64,000 nt of DNA from Akkermansiaceae bacterium (GCA_905182405.1 CAJJBQ010000002.1:1722483-1786482), one strand, 5' to 3'. Numbered from the stretch's first letter, positions 46,466 through 54,826 are shown. Notes: a model not told the origin generated them from the letters alone. Program-made: numbers and translations.

Positions 46466-47194
46466 GTGGTGCTGAATCTTGGGGGCGAGGGTTTGGTGAT
46501 TGCACCTTCGACTCGGCTGACTCTTCTCCCCCGCACCTTGGCTCTCTTTCGCACACCGGAGGATTGTCCGCTACTGACGGCGACTCGCTTCGCGACGAGT
46601 CAGACGCATGAGTTTCTTCTGCTGACTCTGACGCTGGAGTCAGTGGAGAAATCCTTTGGTCCGCTTGTCGGTGGCTTGCGGAAGAACCTCGGGATCCTGC
46701 GGCGATGGAGTGAGCGGGAAGCCCAATTCTACGATGATATCGTTTCCCCGCCAGTGCCGGAAGCTGGAAAGAGGGCTTGGTATCTCGCTAAGACCCTGGA
46801 GATGCTTTCGCTCCATCTTTTCCATCAACCGGAACCGGAGAAGGCGCTCTTTTGCTCGGTGGTGAAGGTGAATGCGCATCGGCATGTACGGGAGGCGCTT
46901 GGGCTGCTAGAAGCTCGACTGACCGAGCCACTGGACCTTCATGATCTCGCGGAAGATGTGGGCTGCGCACCGCATTATCTGAGTCGCCTGGTGAAAAAAG
47001 GAACCGGGAAGACGCTTCTGCTCCACCTGCGGGCGTTCCGGATCGAGAAGGCCGCCGAGCTGCTGGCGAGTAATCAATACAATGTCACCGAGGTGGCGAT
47101 GGGGGTGGGTTATTCGTCACTCTCCCACTTTTCGAAAGCCTTCGCTCAGGAGAAGGAGATGACGCCTTCTGAGTTTCTAAAGAGGCAGAAATAA
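46466..47194 (+). CDS. AraC-family regulator, PchR-like
   Basis: The frame from GTG 46466 gives 242 residues. The C-terminal 100 are a clear AraC HTH pair: LDLHDLAEDVGCAPHYLSRL, LRAFRIEKAAELLASN, VTEVAMGVGYSSLSHFSKAF, MTPSEFLKRQK. Upstream of 46466 the same frame is protein-like (GAFGFELTHFASPEGG, LRPGSLHVVLNL) back to a stop at 46337-46339, but without ATG. So either the start is at a non-standard codon, or a one-base shift in the GGGG run near 46374-46377 separates it from ATG 46336. The N-terminal half resembles PchR-type siderophore-responsive regulators. As first gene after an iron-box it likely activates the haem locus. Confidence 0.75.
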   Translation: MVLNLGGEGLVIAPSTRLTLLPRTLALFRTPEDCPLLTATRFATSQTHEFLLLTLTLESVEKSFGPLVGGLRKNLGILRRWSEREAQFYDDIVSPPVPEAGKRAWYLAKTLEMLSLHLFHQPEPEKALFCSVVKVNAHRHVREALGLLEARLTEPLDLHDLAEDVGCAPHYLSRLVKKGTGKTLLLHLRAFRIEKAAELLASNQYNVTEVAMGVGYSSLSHFSKAFAQEKEMTPSEFLKRQK

Positions 47195-47265
47195 GAAGCA
47201 ATCTACCGCCAAGGGTTGGCAATTGGGCGGCAGCGCCATTCCTCCTGATCACTCAAATTCACTTC

Positions 47266-48117
47266 GTGATGAAAACCAAGAAAGCACATTCAGCTACAAA
47301 AGACTGGATCACGAAGCTGGAGATCAGCGATCCTTCGTTCTGGGAGCACTTTTCGATTTTCTCGGACTGTCGACTCGTTCTTGAGACAGGTATTTCCTCG
47401 ATCGAGACCACGATCGATCTTTCCTGCGCTCACTTGAGTGATGCCCACACGCTGTCCCTCCCCTCCTCCGGGCTTTCACTCGATATCCGCGAGTTCGATA
47501 ATGTCTATGCCACCGGAGGAAACCGGGCGGGCGAAGATCATGACACTCTCAAGCTGATCTCTCGCAGCGGACATCTCCACGTAAGTATCTCACCGATCCA
47601 GAGGGACGAACTCGTGAGACTTGACCAATTCATCGGAGCCCATGCCGAGGAGATTATCCCCGAAGCCGTGTGGTGTGGGCAGGGAGAGAAACCGCACCTC
47701 CCGCCGGTCTGCCCCTGCTGTGCAGAAGCGGGTGAGATGCGAGTCCGTGATCTTGCAAAAAATCCCCTCACCATGATTCTTTCGCACAGCGCGACGGAGC
47801 GACTTCCGCTCGTCATTTCATCTCGCAGCTTCGGTGGGGCGCTTACGATTCATCACTCACCCGCCACCCTGCTCGCCTCTGGCGAATGGCTTGTGAGCGA
47901 ATCCGCCCGCGATCGAATCCGATGGAATGTCCGCTACCTGCACGCCTTCCGCATGGAGACGCTCTATCTTGAGGGAGCCTCCCATCACGCCCTCATTTTA
48001 ATAAACTCCCACGGACAGGAGATCGGCTCACTGGCCGCGCCCTCCCGCCAAGTCGCCGTGGCCTGGCGCTCGATTCTGGAGCGCTCTCACCAGCTTTACC
48101 AAATGCGCCAAACTTAA
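47266..48117 (+). CDS. Divergent HmuS/ChuS-like haem-handling protein
   Basis: 283 residues, cytoplasmic. The two halves follow the pattern of hemin-degrading factors: in the first, DTLKLISRSGHLHVSISPI corresponds to the strand-turn around the haem ligand region; in the second, GGALTIHHSPATLLASGEWL corresponds to the family IQIHxGPV...GPW element, followed by RWNVRYLHAFRMETLYL, INSHGQEIGSLAAPSR and VAWRSILE. The similarity is remote and judged by eye. Position between a PchR-like regulator and tonB supports a role in taking haem apart or carrying it after uptake. Starts ATG-ATG at 47266. Confidence 0.5.
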   Translation: MMKTKKAHSATKDWITKLEISDPSFWEHFSIFSDCRLVLETGISSIETTIDLSCAHLSDAHTLSLPSSGLSLDIREFDNVYATGGNRAGEDHDTLKLISRSGHLHVSISPIQRDELVRLDQFIGAHAEEIIPEAVWCGQGEKPHLPPVCPCCAEAGEMRVRDLAKNPLTMILSHSATERLPLVISSRSFGGALTIHHSPATLLASGEWLVSESARDRIRWNVRYLHAFRMETLYLEGASHHALILINSHGQEIGSLAAPSRQVAVAWRSILERSHQLYQMRQT

Positions 48118-48124
48118 TTCTGAG

Positions 48125-48553
48125 ATGAAAAACGAAACAATCCCCTGCTTTTCGAAGATGCCTCGGAGCTACCCCTGTCTCTGCCGCCTCTTTCTCCCCC
48201 GCCCGATCCGGGACCGCCGGACTTACGAGAAGATCTCGCGCGTGGTGTCCATCTTCGCTGAGTTCAAAAATGAGATGTCGGTCGATCAGCGCGATTACAT
48301 CGATCTCCTAGGAGAAATCTTAGCACGCTATGAGGAAATCGCCCGCGTCCGCGGGAGCCGGAATCCACGCAAGCTCCTCAAGCGCCTGATCGAGGAGCAC
48401 AAGATGCGCATCGCCGACCTCTCTCCCATCCTTGGAAAGTCGCTTTCGCTGGGCTCCATGATCCTCAGTGGCCAACGCACCATCACCCCAGAGCACGCGG
48501 TGCGACTCGCCGACTACTTCGGCATCCGGCCCGATGAATTCCTTATCAAGTAA
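48125..48553 (+). CDS. HigA-like HTH protein without toxin partner
   Basis: 142 residues. The N-terminal LPRPIRDRRTYEKISRVVSI and DYIDLLGEILARYEEI are the helical region of HigA-type antitoxins. The C-terminal XRE helix-turn-helix reads LLKRLIEEHKMRIADLSPIL, SGQRTITPEHAVRLADYFGI and DEFLIK. HigA usually follows a higB toxin, but no RelE-like gene is adjacent: the preceding gene ends 7 bp upstream and is HmuS-like. It may have been recruited as a regulator within the haem operon. The next gene (tonB) overlaps it. Confidence 0.7.
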   Translation: MKNETIPCFSKMPRSYPCLCRLFLPRPIRDRRTYEKISRVVSIFAEFKNEMSVDQRDYIDLLGEILARYEEIARVRGSRNPRKLLKRLIEEHKMRIADLSPILGKSLSLGSMILSGQRTITPEHAVRLADYFGIRPDEFLIK

Positions 48554-49382
48554 ACTCGTGAAGCCCCGCTCTCTTCACCTCGTTCCCTCTCATAAACAGC
48601 CAGTTCTCGATGTGCGCCTGAGCGGTCACGGGAACCTACTGACTGGATCATTTTTAGTAGCGCTCCTCGCGATATGCGCGCTGGGTGCGAGCCTTGCCCT
48701 CATGATTACGCGACATGATATTTTCGCCACAGAGGAAACCGCGATTCCGATGGAGGTGACCTCGGTCGTGGATGACATGCCGCCGCCTGAAAAAAAGGTG
48801 AAGCCGCATATCAGACACTCGCTCATCGCCGTGGCTGATCGCGATGCTCCGGTGATTCCGATCTACGAAAAGCCGAGCGATCCCGAACTCGCTGACGTTA
48901 CTCCGCCGACCACGAAGATCGATACTACATTGGTTCTAGAACAAGAAAACTTTGAGCCAGCATGGGAAGAAAAGACGAAACCCAAGTCGATAAAAAAACC
49001 GGAACGGGTTGCTAAAGTTCAGAAAAAGGCTCCCAACAAACGAGCCATCGATGCGCAGAATAAAAAGCGCGCGCAGGAACAAGCCACGATGCTCGCCAAG
49101 AAGATCTCCAAGCAAGCGAAAGTCGTCTCGCGTCACACCCCGAATTACCCGAGGAGCGCTCGACGGAAAGGAATCGAAGGTCGCGTGGTCGTAGCGGTGA
49201 CAGTCTCTCCTTCCGGAGGTGTCTCAAACTCTGCCGTAAGTCAAAGCAGCCAGAACTCCTCGCTCGATGCCGCCGCGCTGAAAGCTGCACGGAAATTTCG
49301 CTTCAGCCCCGCGAAGAATGTCCTCGGCCAAGCGATCGCCGTGAAAAGGTCGATCCCTTTCACCTTCAAGCTTCAGGGCTAG
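48534..49382 (+). CDS. tonB: TonB-type energy transducer
   Basis: Start is ATG 48534 (overlapping the HigA-like gene) or GTG 48558; both leave the N-terminal helix intact (LTGSFLVALLAICALGASLALMI region, about 43-62). A Pro/Lys-rich periplasmic stretch (MPPPEKKVKP, KTKPKSIKKPERVAK) follows, and the C-terminal TonB domain reads RHTPNYPRSARRKGIEGRVV, SLDAAALKAARKFRFSPA, PFTFKL. It passes proton motive force energy to outer membrane receptors. No exbBD genes are nearby, so it must use ExbBD encoded elsewhere. Confidence 0.88.
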   Translation: MNSLSSKLVKPRSLHLVPSHKQPVLDVRLSGHGNLLTGSFLVALLAICALGASLALMITRHDIFATEETAIPMEVTSVVDDMPPPEKKVKPHIRHSLIAVADRDAPVIPIYEKPSDPELADVTPPTTKIDTTLVLEQENFEPAWEEKTKPKSIKKPERVAKVQKKAPNKRAIDAQNKKRAQEQATMLAKKISKQAKVVSRHTPNYPRSARRKGIEGRVVVAVTVSPSGGVSNSAVSQSSQNSSLDAAALKAARKFRFSPAKNVLGQAIAVKRSIPFTFKLQG

Positions 49383-49463
49383 CGTAGGACAGAGCAACCG
49401 AGCGCTAATTCTTCGTAATCGAGCGACAGCAGCTTCCCTTTGGGCCTCCTACCTTTCCGTGAC

Positions 49464-50396
49464 ATGACAGTTACCAAATGCTGCTTAGCACTCACCCTTT
49501 GCTCGCTCGTCCAATTTGCCAAAGCAGATTTCAAACAAGACCGTCAGGCCATTTTAAAAATGGCAGGAACCTTCAAGATCGAGTTCACCTTCGCCGAGAC
49601 CGTCCCCCTCGCCGAAGGCTACGAACTCAAGAAACCCTACAAAGCGAATGCCCACGAAATGGTCAAGGTAGCGGAAGACACCAGCGAGCGCATCGTCCTC
49701 CAGCACCTGCTCGTAGTAGAGGATTTCTCAGGCCCTTCGGTCATCAAACACTGGGCTCAGATCTGGCAATATGAAGATCCCCGCAGCCTGAACTTCGTAG
49801 GAAATAAGACATGGGAAGTGCGTGACCACTCTCCTGAGGAAACCAAGGGCACATGGACGCAGTTCGTCACACAAGTCGATGACAGCCCACGCTACAAAGC
49901 ACGGGGCCACTGGGTCCATGATGGGAACGCCTCGGCTTGGACCTCCGCCATTTCCACCCGCCCACTCCCTCGCCGTGATTACACGAAGAGGAAAGATTAC
50001 GACCTCCTGGTAGTGACCAATTGCCACATGATCACGCCAGAGGGCTGGGTCCATGCGCAGGATAATCGCAAGCTCGTCACCCGTGACGGGCAGCGCAAAT
50101 TCCTTTGTGTCGAAAAAGGCCTTAACCACTATCGCCGCGTCCCAAAAGACAAGACGCCAGAGATCTTCGCCGAAGCGGATGCCTACTGGAAAAAGACGCA
50201 TCATTTTTGGAAAGATGTGCGCAATTCCTGGCTCGAGGTCATCGCCAAGTCTGATAAGCCCATCTCCTACGCGCGCAGTATCGATGGCAAGCGCCTCGGC
50301 TCATTAATGGGTGATTTTGTCGATCAAATCGAGGAGGAGGAGGCCAAGATTCCTCGCGCCGATATCGACGCCCTCATTTCTAGATTTCTCCGCTAA
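49464..50396 (+). CDS. DUF6607 secreted protein
   Basis: I start at ATG 49464, which opens a signal peptide (MTVTKCCLALTLCSLVQFAKA). 310 residues: ILKMAGTFKIEFTFAETVPL, RIVLQHLLVVEDFSGPSVIK, HWAQIWQYEDPRSLNFVGNK, TWTQFVTQVDDSPRYKARGH, and TNCHMITPEGWVHAQDNRK are the strongly conserved marks of DUF6607, which is often found beside haem or iron TonB receptors in Bacteroidetes and Proteobacteria. Its function is unknown; a periplasmic haem-uptake role is inferred from place. The receptor gene starts 6 bp after the stop. Confidence 0.82.
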   Translation: MTVTKCCLALTLCSLVQFAKADFKQDRQAILKMAGTFKIEFTFAETVPLAEGYELKKPYKANAHEMVKVAEDTSERIVLQHLLVVEDFSGPSVIKHWAQIWQYEDPRSLNFVGNKTWEVRDHSPEETKGTWTQFVTQVDDSPRYKARGHWVHDGNASAWTSAISTRPLPRRDYTKRKDYDLLVVTNCHMITPEGWVHAQDNRKLVTRDGQRKFLCVEKGLNHYRRVPKDKTPEIFAEADAYWKKTHHFWKDVRNSWLEVIAKSDKPISYARSIDGKRLGSLMGDFVDQIEEEEAKIPRADIDALISRFLR

Positions 50397-50402
50397 AGGG
50401 CG

Positions 50403-52601
50403 ATGACCTCTCGCTTCGCTTTTCCACTTTTCCTCCTGTCTGTGTGTGGATGTCTCGCCGATGACGGTGAGGCCATAATGGTCGGGGAGACGGTCGTCAC
50501 CGCCTCCCCGATCAACGAGGAAGAGGCTCTTCAGAAGGCGAGCGAAAGCCGAATCACGGCAGCCGATCTGATCAAGCGAGGAGCGATCACCCTACCCGAT
50601 ATCCTGCAGCGCGAGCCGGGAGTTTCGGTCCCCTTCGACACCGCCGGAGTCGACTCGCTCGTGCCCTATCTTCAGGGCGGCAGCAAATCGATCAACATCC
50701 GTGGGCTCGAGGGAAACCGCATCTCCGTCCTGCTCGATGGCATCCGTCAGCCGGAGGACTTCACCTCGCGCTCTTTCCAAGGCGCGGGTGGTCCGGGGCG
50801 GGTTTATTTCGATCCCGGAACCCTCTCGGAGATCACTCTTTTTAAGTCTGCGACTTTCGGTTCAGATGCCTTGGGTGGCGCGATAGTGGGCCGGACAGTG
50901 AGCCCGTGGTCGCTTCTTGGACCGAGTCTGGAGGGGCAGATTTTAAAAAGCCAAACGACCTACGCGAGCAATAACCGAAGCCGGAACCAGCGCCTTGCCT
51001 GGACTAGGGGAAATGGCGAGATCGCGACGAGTGCAGTCTACCTCGTCCGCCGTGGCCATGAGCAGGAAAATAAAGGCGCGCTCGCAGCGAACCCCGCCGA
51101 TTTTGAAAGTCAGGCGCTCATCTGGAAGACCGTCCTACGTGACGATGAGTGGACTTGGGAACCGACGCTCGACCTTTTTAAGTCTCAGGGATTCGTCGAT
51201 CTCGATAGCATCGAAGTGGAGTCGCTCATCGGAGAAACTCTCAATGCCAGTAACGACTCAGAAACCCAGCGCGCGCGCGGTAGTCTCGACTTCCGCTACG
51301 ATCCCGAAGCTCCACCGCTGATCTTCGATGAATTAAGCGGAAAAATTTACTACCAAAGTTCACGCGCCGAAAACCTCAATCTCCAGCGCGTGCGCACACC
51401 CGTAGGATCGATCCGGGACCGGAGCAACGAACTCTTCTATCAAACTGATATCGCGGGGCTCAATCTCAAGGCGCGCAAGGAAATCGGCAGCCACCTTTTC
51501 ACACTCAGCTATCAGGGGTCACGGAGTGATATCACGAGTTCGCTCCTGCGCACCGATGAGCCCTCCCCAACCACTAATCTGCCGAACCTCGCCCCTTCCA
51601 TCGTCTGGAGAAATGGCCTGACGCTGAGCGATGAATTCACGATCGGAGAGTGGTCGATCAACCCGAGCCTCCGACTTGAAGACTACCGGATCGACCCTGA
51701 AAACACGCCCGAATTTCTAGAGCAGACCAAACTCCCTATTTTTGATGAATTCGGCCGCTTCATCGGCGAGCGCACCGTGGAGGCGGTGGCCTATGAAAAC
51801 TTCGTCATCTCACCCAGCCTCGTCGTGAACTACCAGGCCACGCACAAGCTAGATCTCTACGGCTCTTATGCGCGCGGATTTCGGAATCCTACTGCGGAGG
51901 AACTCGCTGGAGTTTTTGTGCATCCTAATAATGTCTCGATCACGCTGCCGAACCCAGATCTGGAGGAGGAGAACTCACACAGCTTCGAACTCGGTGCACG
52001 CTATGAGGGAGACTTCACGCACGTCAATTTTTCGACCTACTACAATCGCTACGGGAACTTCCTCGAGAGCAATGTGCCCACCGGAGAAGTCATCGATGGA
52101 CTCGCGGTGCAACGCACCGAGAACGCACGCGATGCCGAGATCTACGGCGCAGAGCTGAAGGTGGATTGGGATCTGGGCGAACAATATTCGCGATTTGACG
52201 GCCTCAGCCTCGGTGGATCATTCGCCTACTCGCGTGGGACAAGCGAAGGCGAACCACTAAATTCAGTGGAGCCGTGGAAAGCCGTCGGTTATCTGGGTTA
52301 TGAAAATCCAGAAGCCACTTGGGGCATCGAACTCTCCGGAACTTATCTCGATGGCAAGAGCTCTTCACAAATCAGCGGTAACCTTAATCCTACTGACAGC
52401 TACTTTTTGGTAGACCTCATCGGCTATTATCACATCAACGAAAACGTCACTCTGCGAGCAGGCCTCAAGAATCTCCTCGATGAAGAATATGTCCTCTGGA
52501 GTCGCGCGAACCGAGGCAGCGGCCACGCGGGAGGCTCCGCAAGCAGCCGCGACACCCAGCCGGGGCTGAATGGCTTGATCGCACTGGAGTTCGAGTGGTG
52601 A
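50403..52601 (+). CDS. TonB-dependent haem/haemoglobin-type receptor
   Basis: 732 residues with signal peptide (1-19). The TonB box region GETVVTASPI is followed by a plug (about 45-165: TLPDILQREPGVSV, INIRGLEGNRISVLLDGIRQ, GRVYFDPGTLSEITLFK) and a beta barrel. Late marks are LDLYGSYARGFRNPTAEELA, NPDLEEENSHSFELGARYEG, NVTLRAGLKNLLDEEYVLWS and a terminal FEW. PDLEEENSHSFELGARY and the FRxPTxxE box are typical of the haemoglobin/transferrin/lactoferrin receptor group. The FRAP/NPNL-type motif with its His could not be confirmed. Haem is therefore likely but not proven. Confidence 0.85.
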   Translation: MTSRFAFPLFLLSVCGCLADDGEAIMVGETVVTASPINEEEALQKASESRITAADLIKRGAITLPDILQREPGVSVPFDTAGVDSLVPYLQGGSKSINIRGLEGNRISVLLDGIRQPEDFTSRSFQGAGGPGRVYFDPGTLSEITLFKSATFGSDALGGAIVGRTVSPWSLLGPSLEGQILKSQTTYASNNRSRNQRLAWTRGNGEIATSAVYLVRRGHEQENKGALAANPADFESQALIWKTVLRDDEWTWEPTLDLFKSQGFVDLDSIEVESLIGETLNASNDSETQRARGSLDFRYDPEAPPLIFDELSGKIYYQSSRAENLNLQRVRTPVGSIRDRSNELFYQTDIAGLNLKARKEIGSHLFTLSYQGSRSDITSSLLRTDEPSPTTNLPNLAPSIVWRNGLTLSDEFTIGEWSINPSLRLEDYRIDPENTPEFLEQTKLPIFDEFGRFIGERTVEAVAYENFVISPSLVVNYQATHKLDLYGSYARGFRNPTAEELAGVFVHPNNVSITLPNPDLEEENSHSFELGARYEGDFTHVNFSTYYNRYGNFLESNVPTGEVIDGLAVQRTENARDAEIYGAELKVDWDLGEQYSRFDGLSLGGSFAYSRGTSEGEPLNSVEPWKAVGYLGYENPEATWGIELSGTYLDGKSSSQISGNLNPTDSYFLVDLIGYYHINENVTLRAGLKNLLDEEYVLWSRANRGSGHAGGSASSRDTQPGLNGLIALEFEW

Positions 52602-52671
52602 TGACAATCGAGAGCTAAATTCTCTCAAGCGAGCGTCAGCAGGAACTTTCTAAAAAAGAGAGAGTCACGAC

Positions 52672-53478
52672 ATGCGGAACTTCCTTTCTCTCATCGGCTG
52701 CCCCCTTTTTCTCACTCCTGCTGCGGCTCAATTTCTCACACCCGAGTGGCGTGGCGAAGCTGCGAACGAACATGCGGCGTGGGATATTTTCACCGAAGCT
52801 AGCCTTGCTGCAAATTTACCTGACGGGGCAGTCGATCTCCCCACGGAAGACGCGCGACTGACCTGCACGACATCGAGCGCCTTTCTGACAAGCTCGGGAA
52901 ACATCTACAGCTTCCAATCGGCCAGCGCCTTCCAGATCGATGACTCTGCGGACTTTCCGATTAAGAATGTTTTCCTACAAATCTCGGCGCTGGGAAGTGA
53001 AGTCGATCCTGACTCGGTGAGTCTCATCGCCACCCATGGAACGGGCGAAACGAGTCAGTATTTTCCCGCTCGTAACTTCGTGCTGGATCAGCGGGAGCTT
53101 GAGGGCGAGTTCGGTGGAGTGGGCACGACTTATGCCTTCCAGTGGGATCTCGAGGAGACTCCGGTGAATGGAGGTTACAGCATTCTTTTTGCAGCCGCCG
53201 AGTCATCGATGAGTCTCGATGAACTCGCACTCGACACCTCCGGAAGTTATCTCGAAGTGCCGATCCCAGAGCCCAAGCTGCCGGACCCGACGATGCAAAT
53301 CGCCGATGGCATGATCACGCTGAACTGGCCTCAAAGATATCTTCTCCAAACGACGGATACCTTTTCAAACTGGGACGAAGTGAGCGAAACCAGCACCGAG
53401 GGAGGTCTCAAAAAAGTGACTCTCCCCCTCTCTTCTGAGGCGACCTTTTTCCGCTTAAAGCAAGCGAGCGTCAATTGA
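52672..53478 (+). CDS. Secreted protein of the haem locus
   Basis: 268 residues with a signal peptide (1-19, SLIGCPLFLTPAAA). The mature N-terminus FLTPEWRGEAANEHAAWDIF resembles that of the next gene's product (VWKDASNALASASWDTFTAV), so the two may be distant paralogues. The C-terminal about 60 residues (ITLNWPQRYLLQTTDTFSNW and ATFFRLKQ) are the Fn3-like end frequent in verrucomicrobial surface proteins. No enzyme motif. Placed between the receptor and the PEP-CTERM protein, it could be a haem-binding surface component, by position only. Confidence 0.7.
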   Translation: MRNFLSLIGCPLFLTPAAAQFLTPEWRGEAANEHAAWDIFTEASLAANLPDGAVDLPTEDARLTCTTSSAFLTSSGNIYSFQSASAFQIDDSADFPIKNVFLQISALGSEVDPDSVSLIATHGTGETSQYFPARNFVLDQRELEGEFGGVGTTYAFQWDLEETPVNGGYSILFAAAESSMSLDELALDTSGSYLEVPIPEPKLPDPTMQIADGMITLNWPQRYLLQTTDTFSNWDEVSETSTEGGLKKVTLPLSSEATFFRLKQASVN

Positions 53479-53532
53479 TGACAAGCGAGCGGCAGCACTA
53501 ATTTCACAGATGCCTTTTACTCCTCATAGCTT

Positions 53533-54213
53533 ATGAAAAACAAAACACCGAAATCCTCCCTCACCATCGCACTTCTAACTCTCTGCGCTAGCGGAGCAGA
53601 AGGTGCGACAGTTTGGAAAGATGCCTCAAATGCCCTCGCGAGTGCGTCTTGGGACACCTTTACCGCAGTCAATGCGACTGGAGAAATCGCACCCACTTCC
53701 TCTCACGGAGTAGCTCAAGCTTCATCAGGATTACTCATCACCAGCAGCGATCTCGGCACCGCAATCATCGATTCCTATAATCCTTCAATCGGTGGATTGG
53801 GATCAAACCCAAGCACCTACTACCTTCACGATGGCGGCGCGACTTGGTCAGCCGACCTCACACTTTCCTCTACTGTCACCTTCGTGCGCGTGAGCTACTC
53901 GCTTCTCGGCTTTGGCGGTGATGGGCCATCAGCCTTCGCGGCAGGCCCCGAAATCACGGGAGCTACCGAGCTGAACTCGGGAAGCTACTCAGGCGAAAGC
54001 AACACCGTCTTTTTCACCGATCTTCAGCTGGCGGCAGGAAGCAGCTCGATCAACGCAGACTTCGGCGACGTACTTTTCCCGGGCTTCCCCGGCAGCTTCC
54101 GCTCGGTGGATGGCGTGCAGGTGGAGGTCTTTAATGCCGCTCCTGTTCCCGAGCCATCGGTAGCTCTTCTTGGCCTGATCGGCGCGCTCAACTTACTGCG
54201 CCGCAAGCGCTAA
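53533..54213 (+). CDS. PEP-CTERM surface protein of the haem locus
   Basis: 226 residues: signal peptide (about 1-25), beta-rich domain (VWKDASNALASASWDTFTAV, TWSADLTLSSTVTFVRVSYS, FAAGPEITGATELN), then VPEPSVALLGLIGALNLLRR-KR at the end, a complete PEP-CTERM sorting signal for exosortase. It is thus expected to be processed and displayed on or released from the surface. It is the last gene of the haem locus before a strong terminator. Function is unknown. A binding role for haem or a haem protein is a hypothesis from position. Confidence 0.82.
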   Translation: MKNKTPKSSLTIALLTLCASGAEGATVWKDASNALASASWDTFTAVNATGEIAPTSSHGVAQASSGLLITSSDLGTAIIDSYNPSIGGLGSNPSTYYLHDGGATWSADLTLSSTVTFVRVSYSLLGFGGDGPSAFAAGPEITGATELNSGSYSGESNTVFFTDLQLAAGSSSINADFGDVLFPGFPGSFRSVDGVQVEVFNAAPVPEPSVALLGLIGALNLLRRKR

Positions 54214-54221
54214 GTAACCCT

Positions 54222-54270
54222 AATCGGCTCGCTGTGGTGTGGATGCAGCAGCGAGCCGATTTTACTTTTT
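54222..54270 (+). terminator. Rho-independent terminator of the haem locus
   Basis: A perfect 13-bp stem AATCGGCTCGCTG/CAGCGAGCCGATT with a 14-base loop is followed by TTACTTTTT. It starts 8 bp after the PEP-CTERM stop codon. It should end transcription of the whole locus. Confidence 0.85.
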
Positions 54271-54326
54271 AAAAAGACTGCTTTTTCTTCTAAGAAATAG
54301 CTTTTAGGTTCGTTGAGTTCTTCCAC

Positions 54327-54640
54327 ATGCGATGCCTACTTTTCCTCCCCCCTCTCCCACTGACAGCACAAGACGTACTGCCAGATCTTTTGGTGACTGC
54401 GAGCCGCTTTCCCGAAGCTGCTACCGAGGCTCCTTACAGCTCTGAGATTTTCGCTTCTTAAAATTTAAAAGAGCACGCCGTTTGAACGCTTCCGCAGGCA
54501 TTTCAAAACACGCCGAGAGTTCTCGTCCAGCTGACTACGCCTGAGCATGGATCGCCATACATTCGTGTCTTTGATGGCCACTAGGCCTTACTCCTCCAAG
54601 ACGGAATCCGTCCATATTTACGCCTCCAGCATTAGAAGAT
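54327..54640 (+). pseudogene. TonB-dependent receptor, plug fragment
   Basis: ATG 54327 opens MRCLLFLPPLPLTAQDVLPD, then LLVTASRFPEAATEAPYSSE (TonB box plus plug start) and a TAA. The same frame continues as NLKEHAV, stop, TLPQAFQNTPRVLVQLTTPE, HGSPYIRVFDGH, stop, ALLLQDGIRPYL. This is the first 100 residues of an outer membrane receptor plug with at least three stops; the barrel is missing. It lies right behind the intact receptor locus and is unlike that receptor in detail, so it was a second, different receptor. Confidence 0.75.
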
Positions 54641-54686
54641 CTGCGCGGAGATATTCTCTTCTCGGCATATCTTCTCCACAGTTTAA

Positions 54687-54800
54687 CCTCCGTTGGATTT
54701 ACGAATGATTCGGATGATCTCTTCAGTCTTATGTCTCTTCTTTTTCATGTCTTAGTTTAGGTTCTAAAAACCCAAACCTAACATCTTAAATTGTCCAGTT
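54687..54800 (-). mobile_element. IS3-family left-end remnant with orfA start
   Basis: The minus strand from the ATG at 54750 reads MKKKRHKTEEIIRIIRKSNG, the N-terminus of IS3-group OrfA proteins, and breaks off after about 21 codons. Upstream of it lies TGGACAATTTAAGATGTTAG, a plausible IS terminal region. The rest of the element is deleted. Confidence 0.6.
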
Positions 54801-54826
54801 TTTGGAGGTCGGATCAAAAGTGGGTC

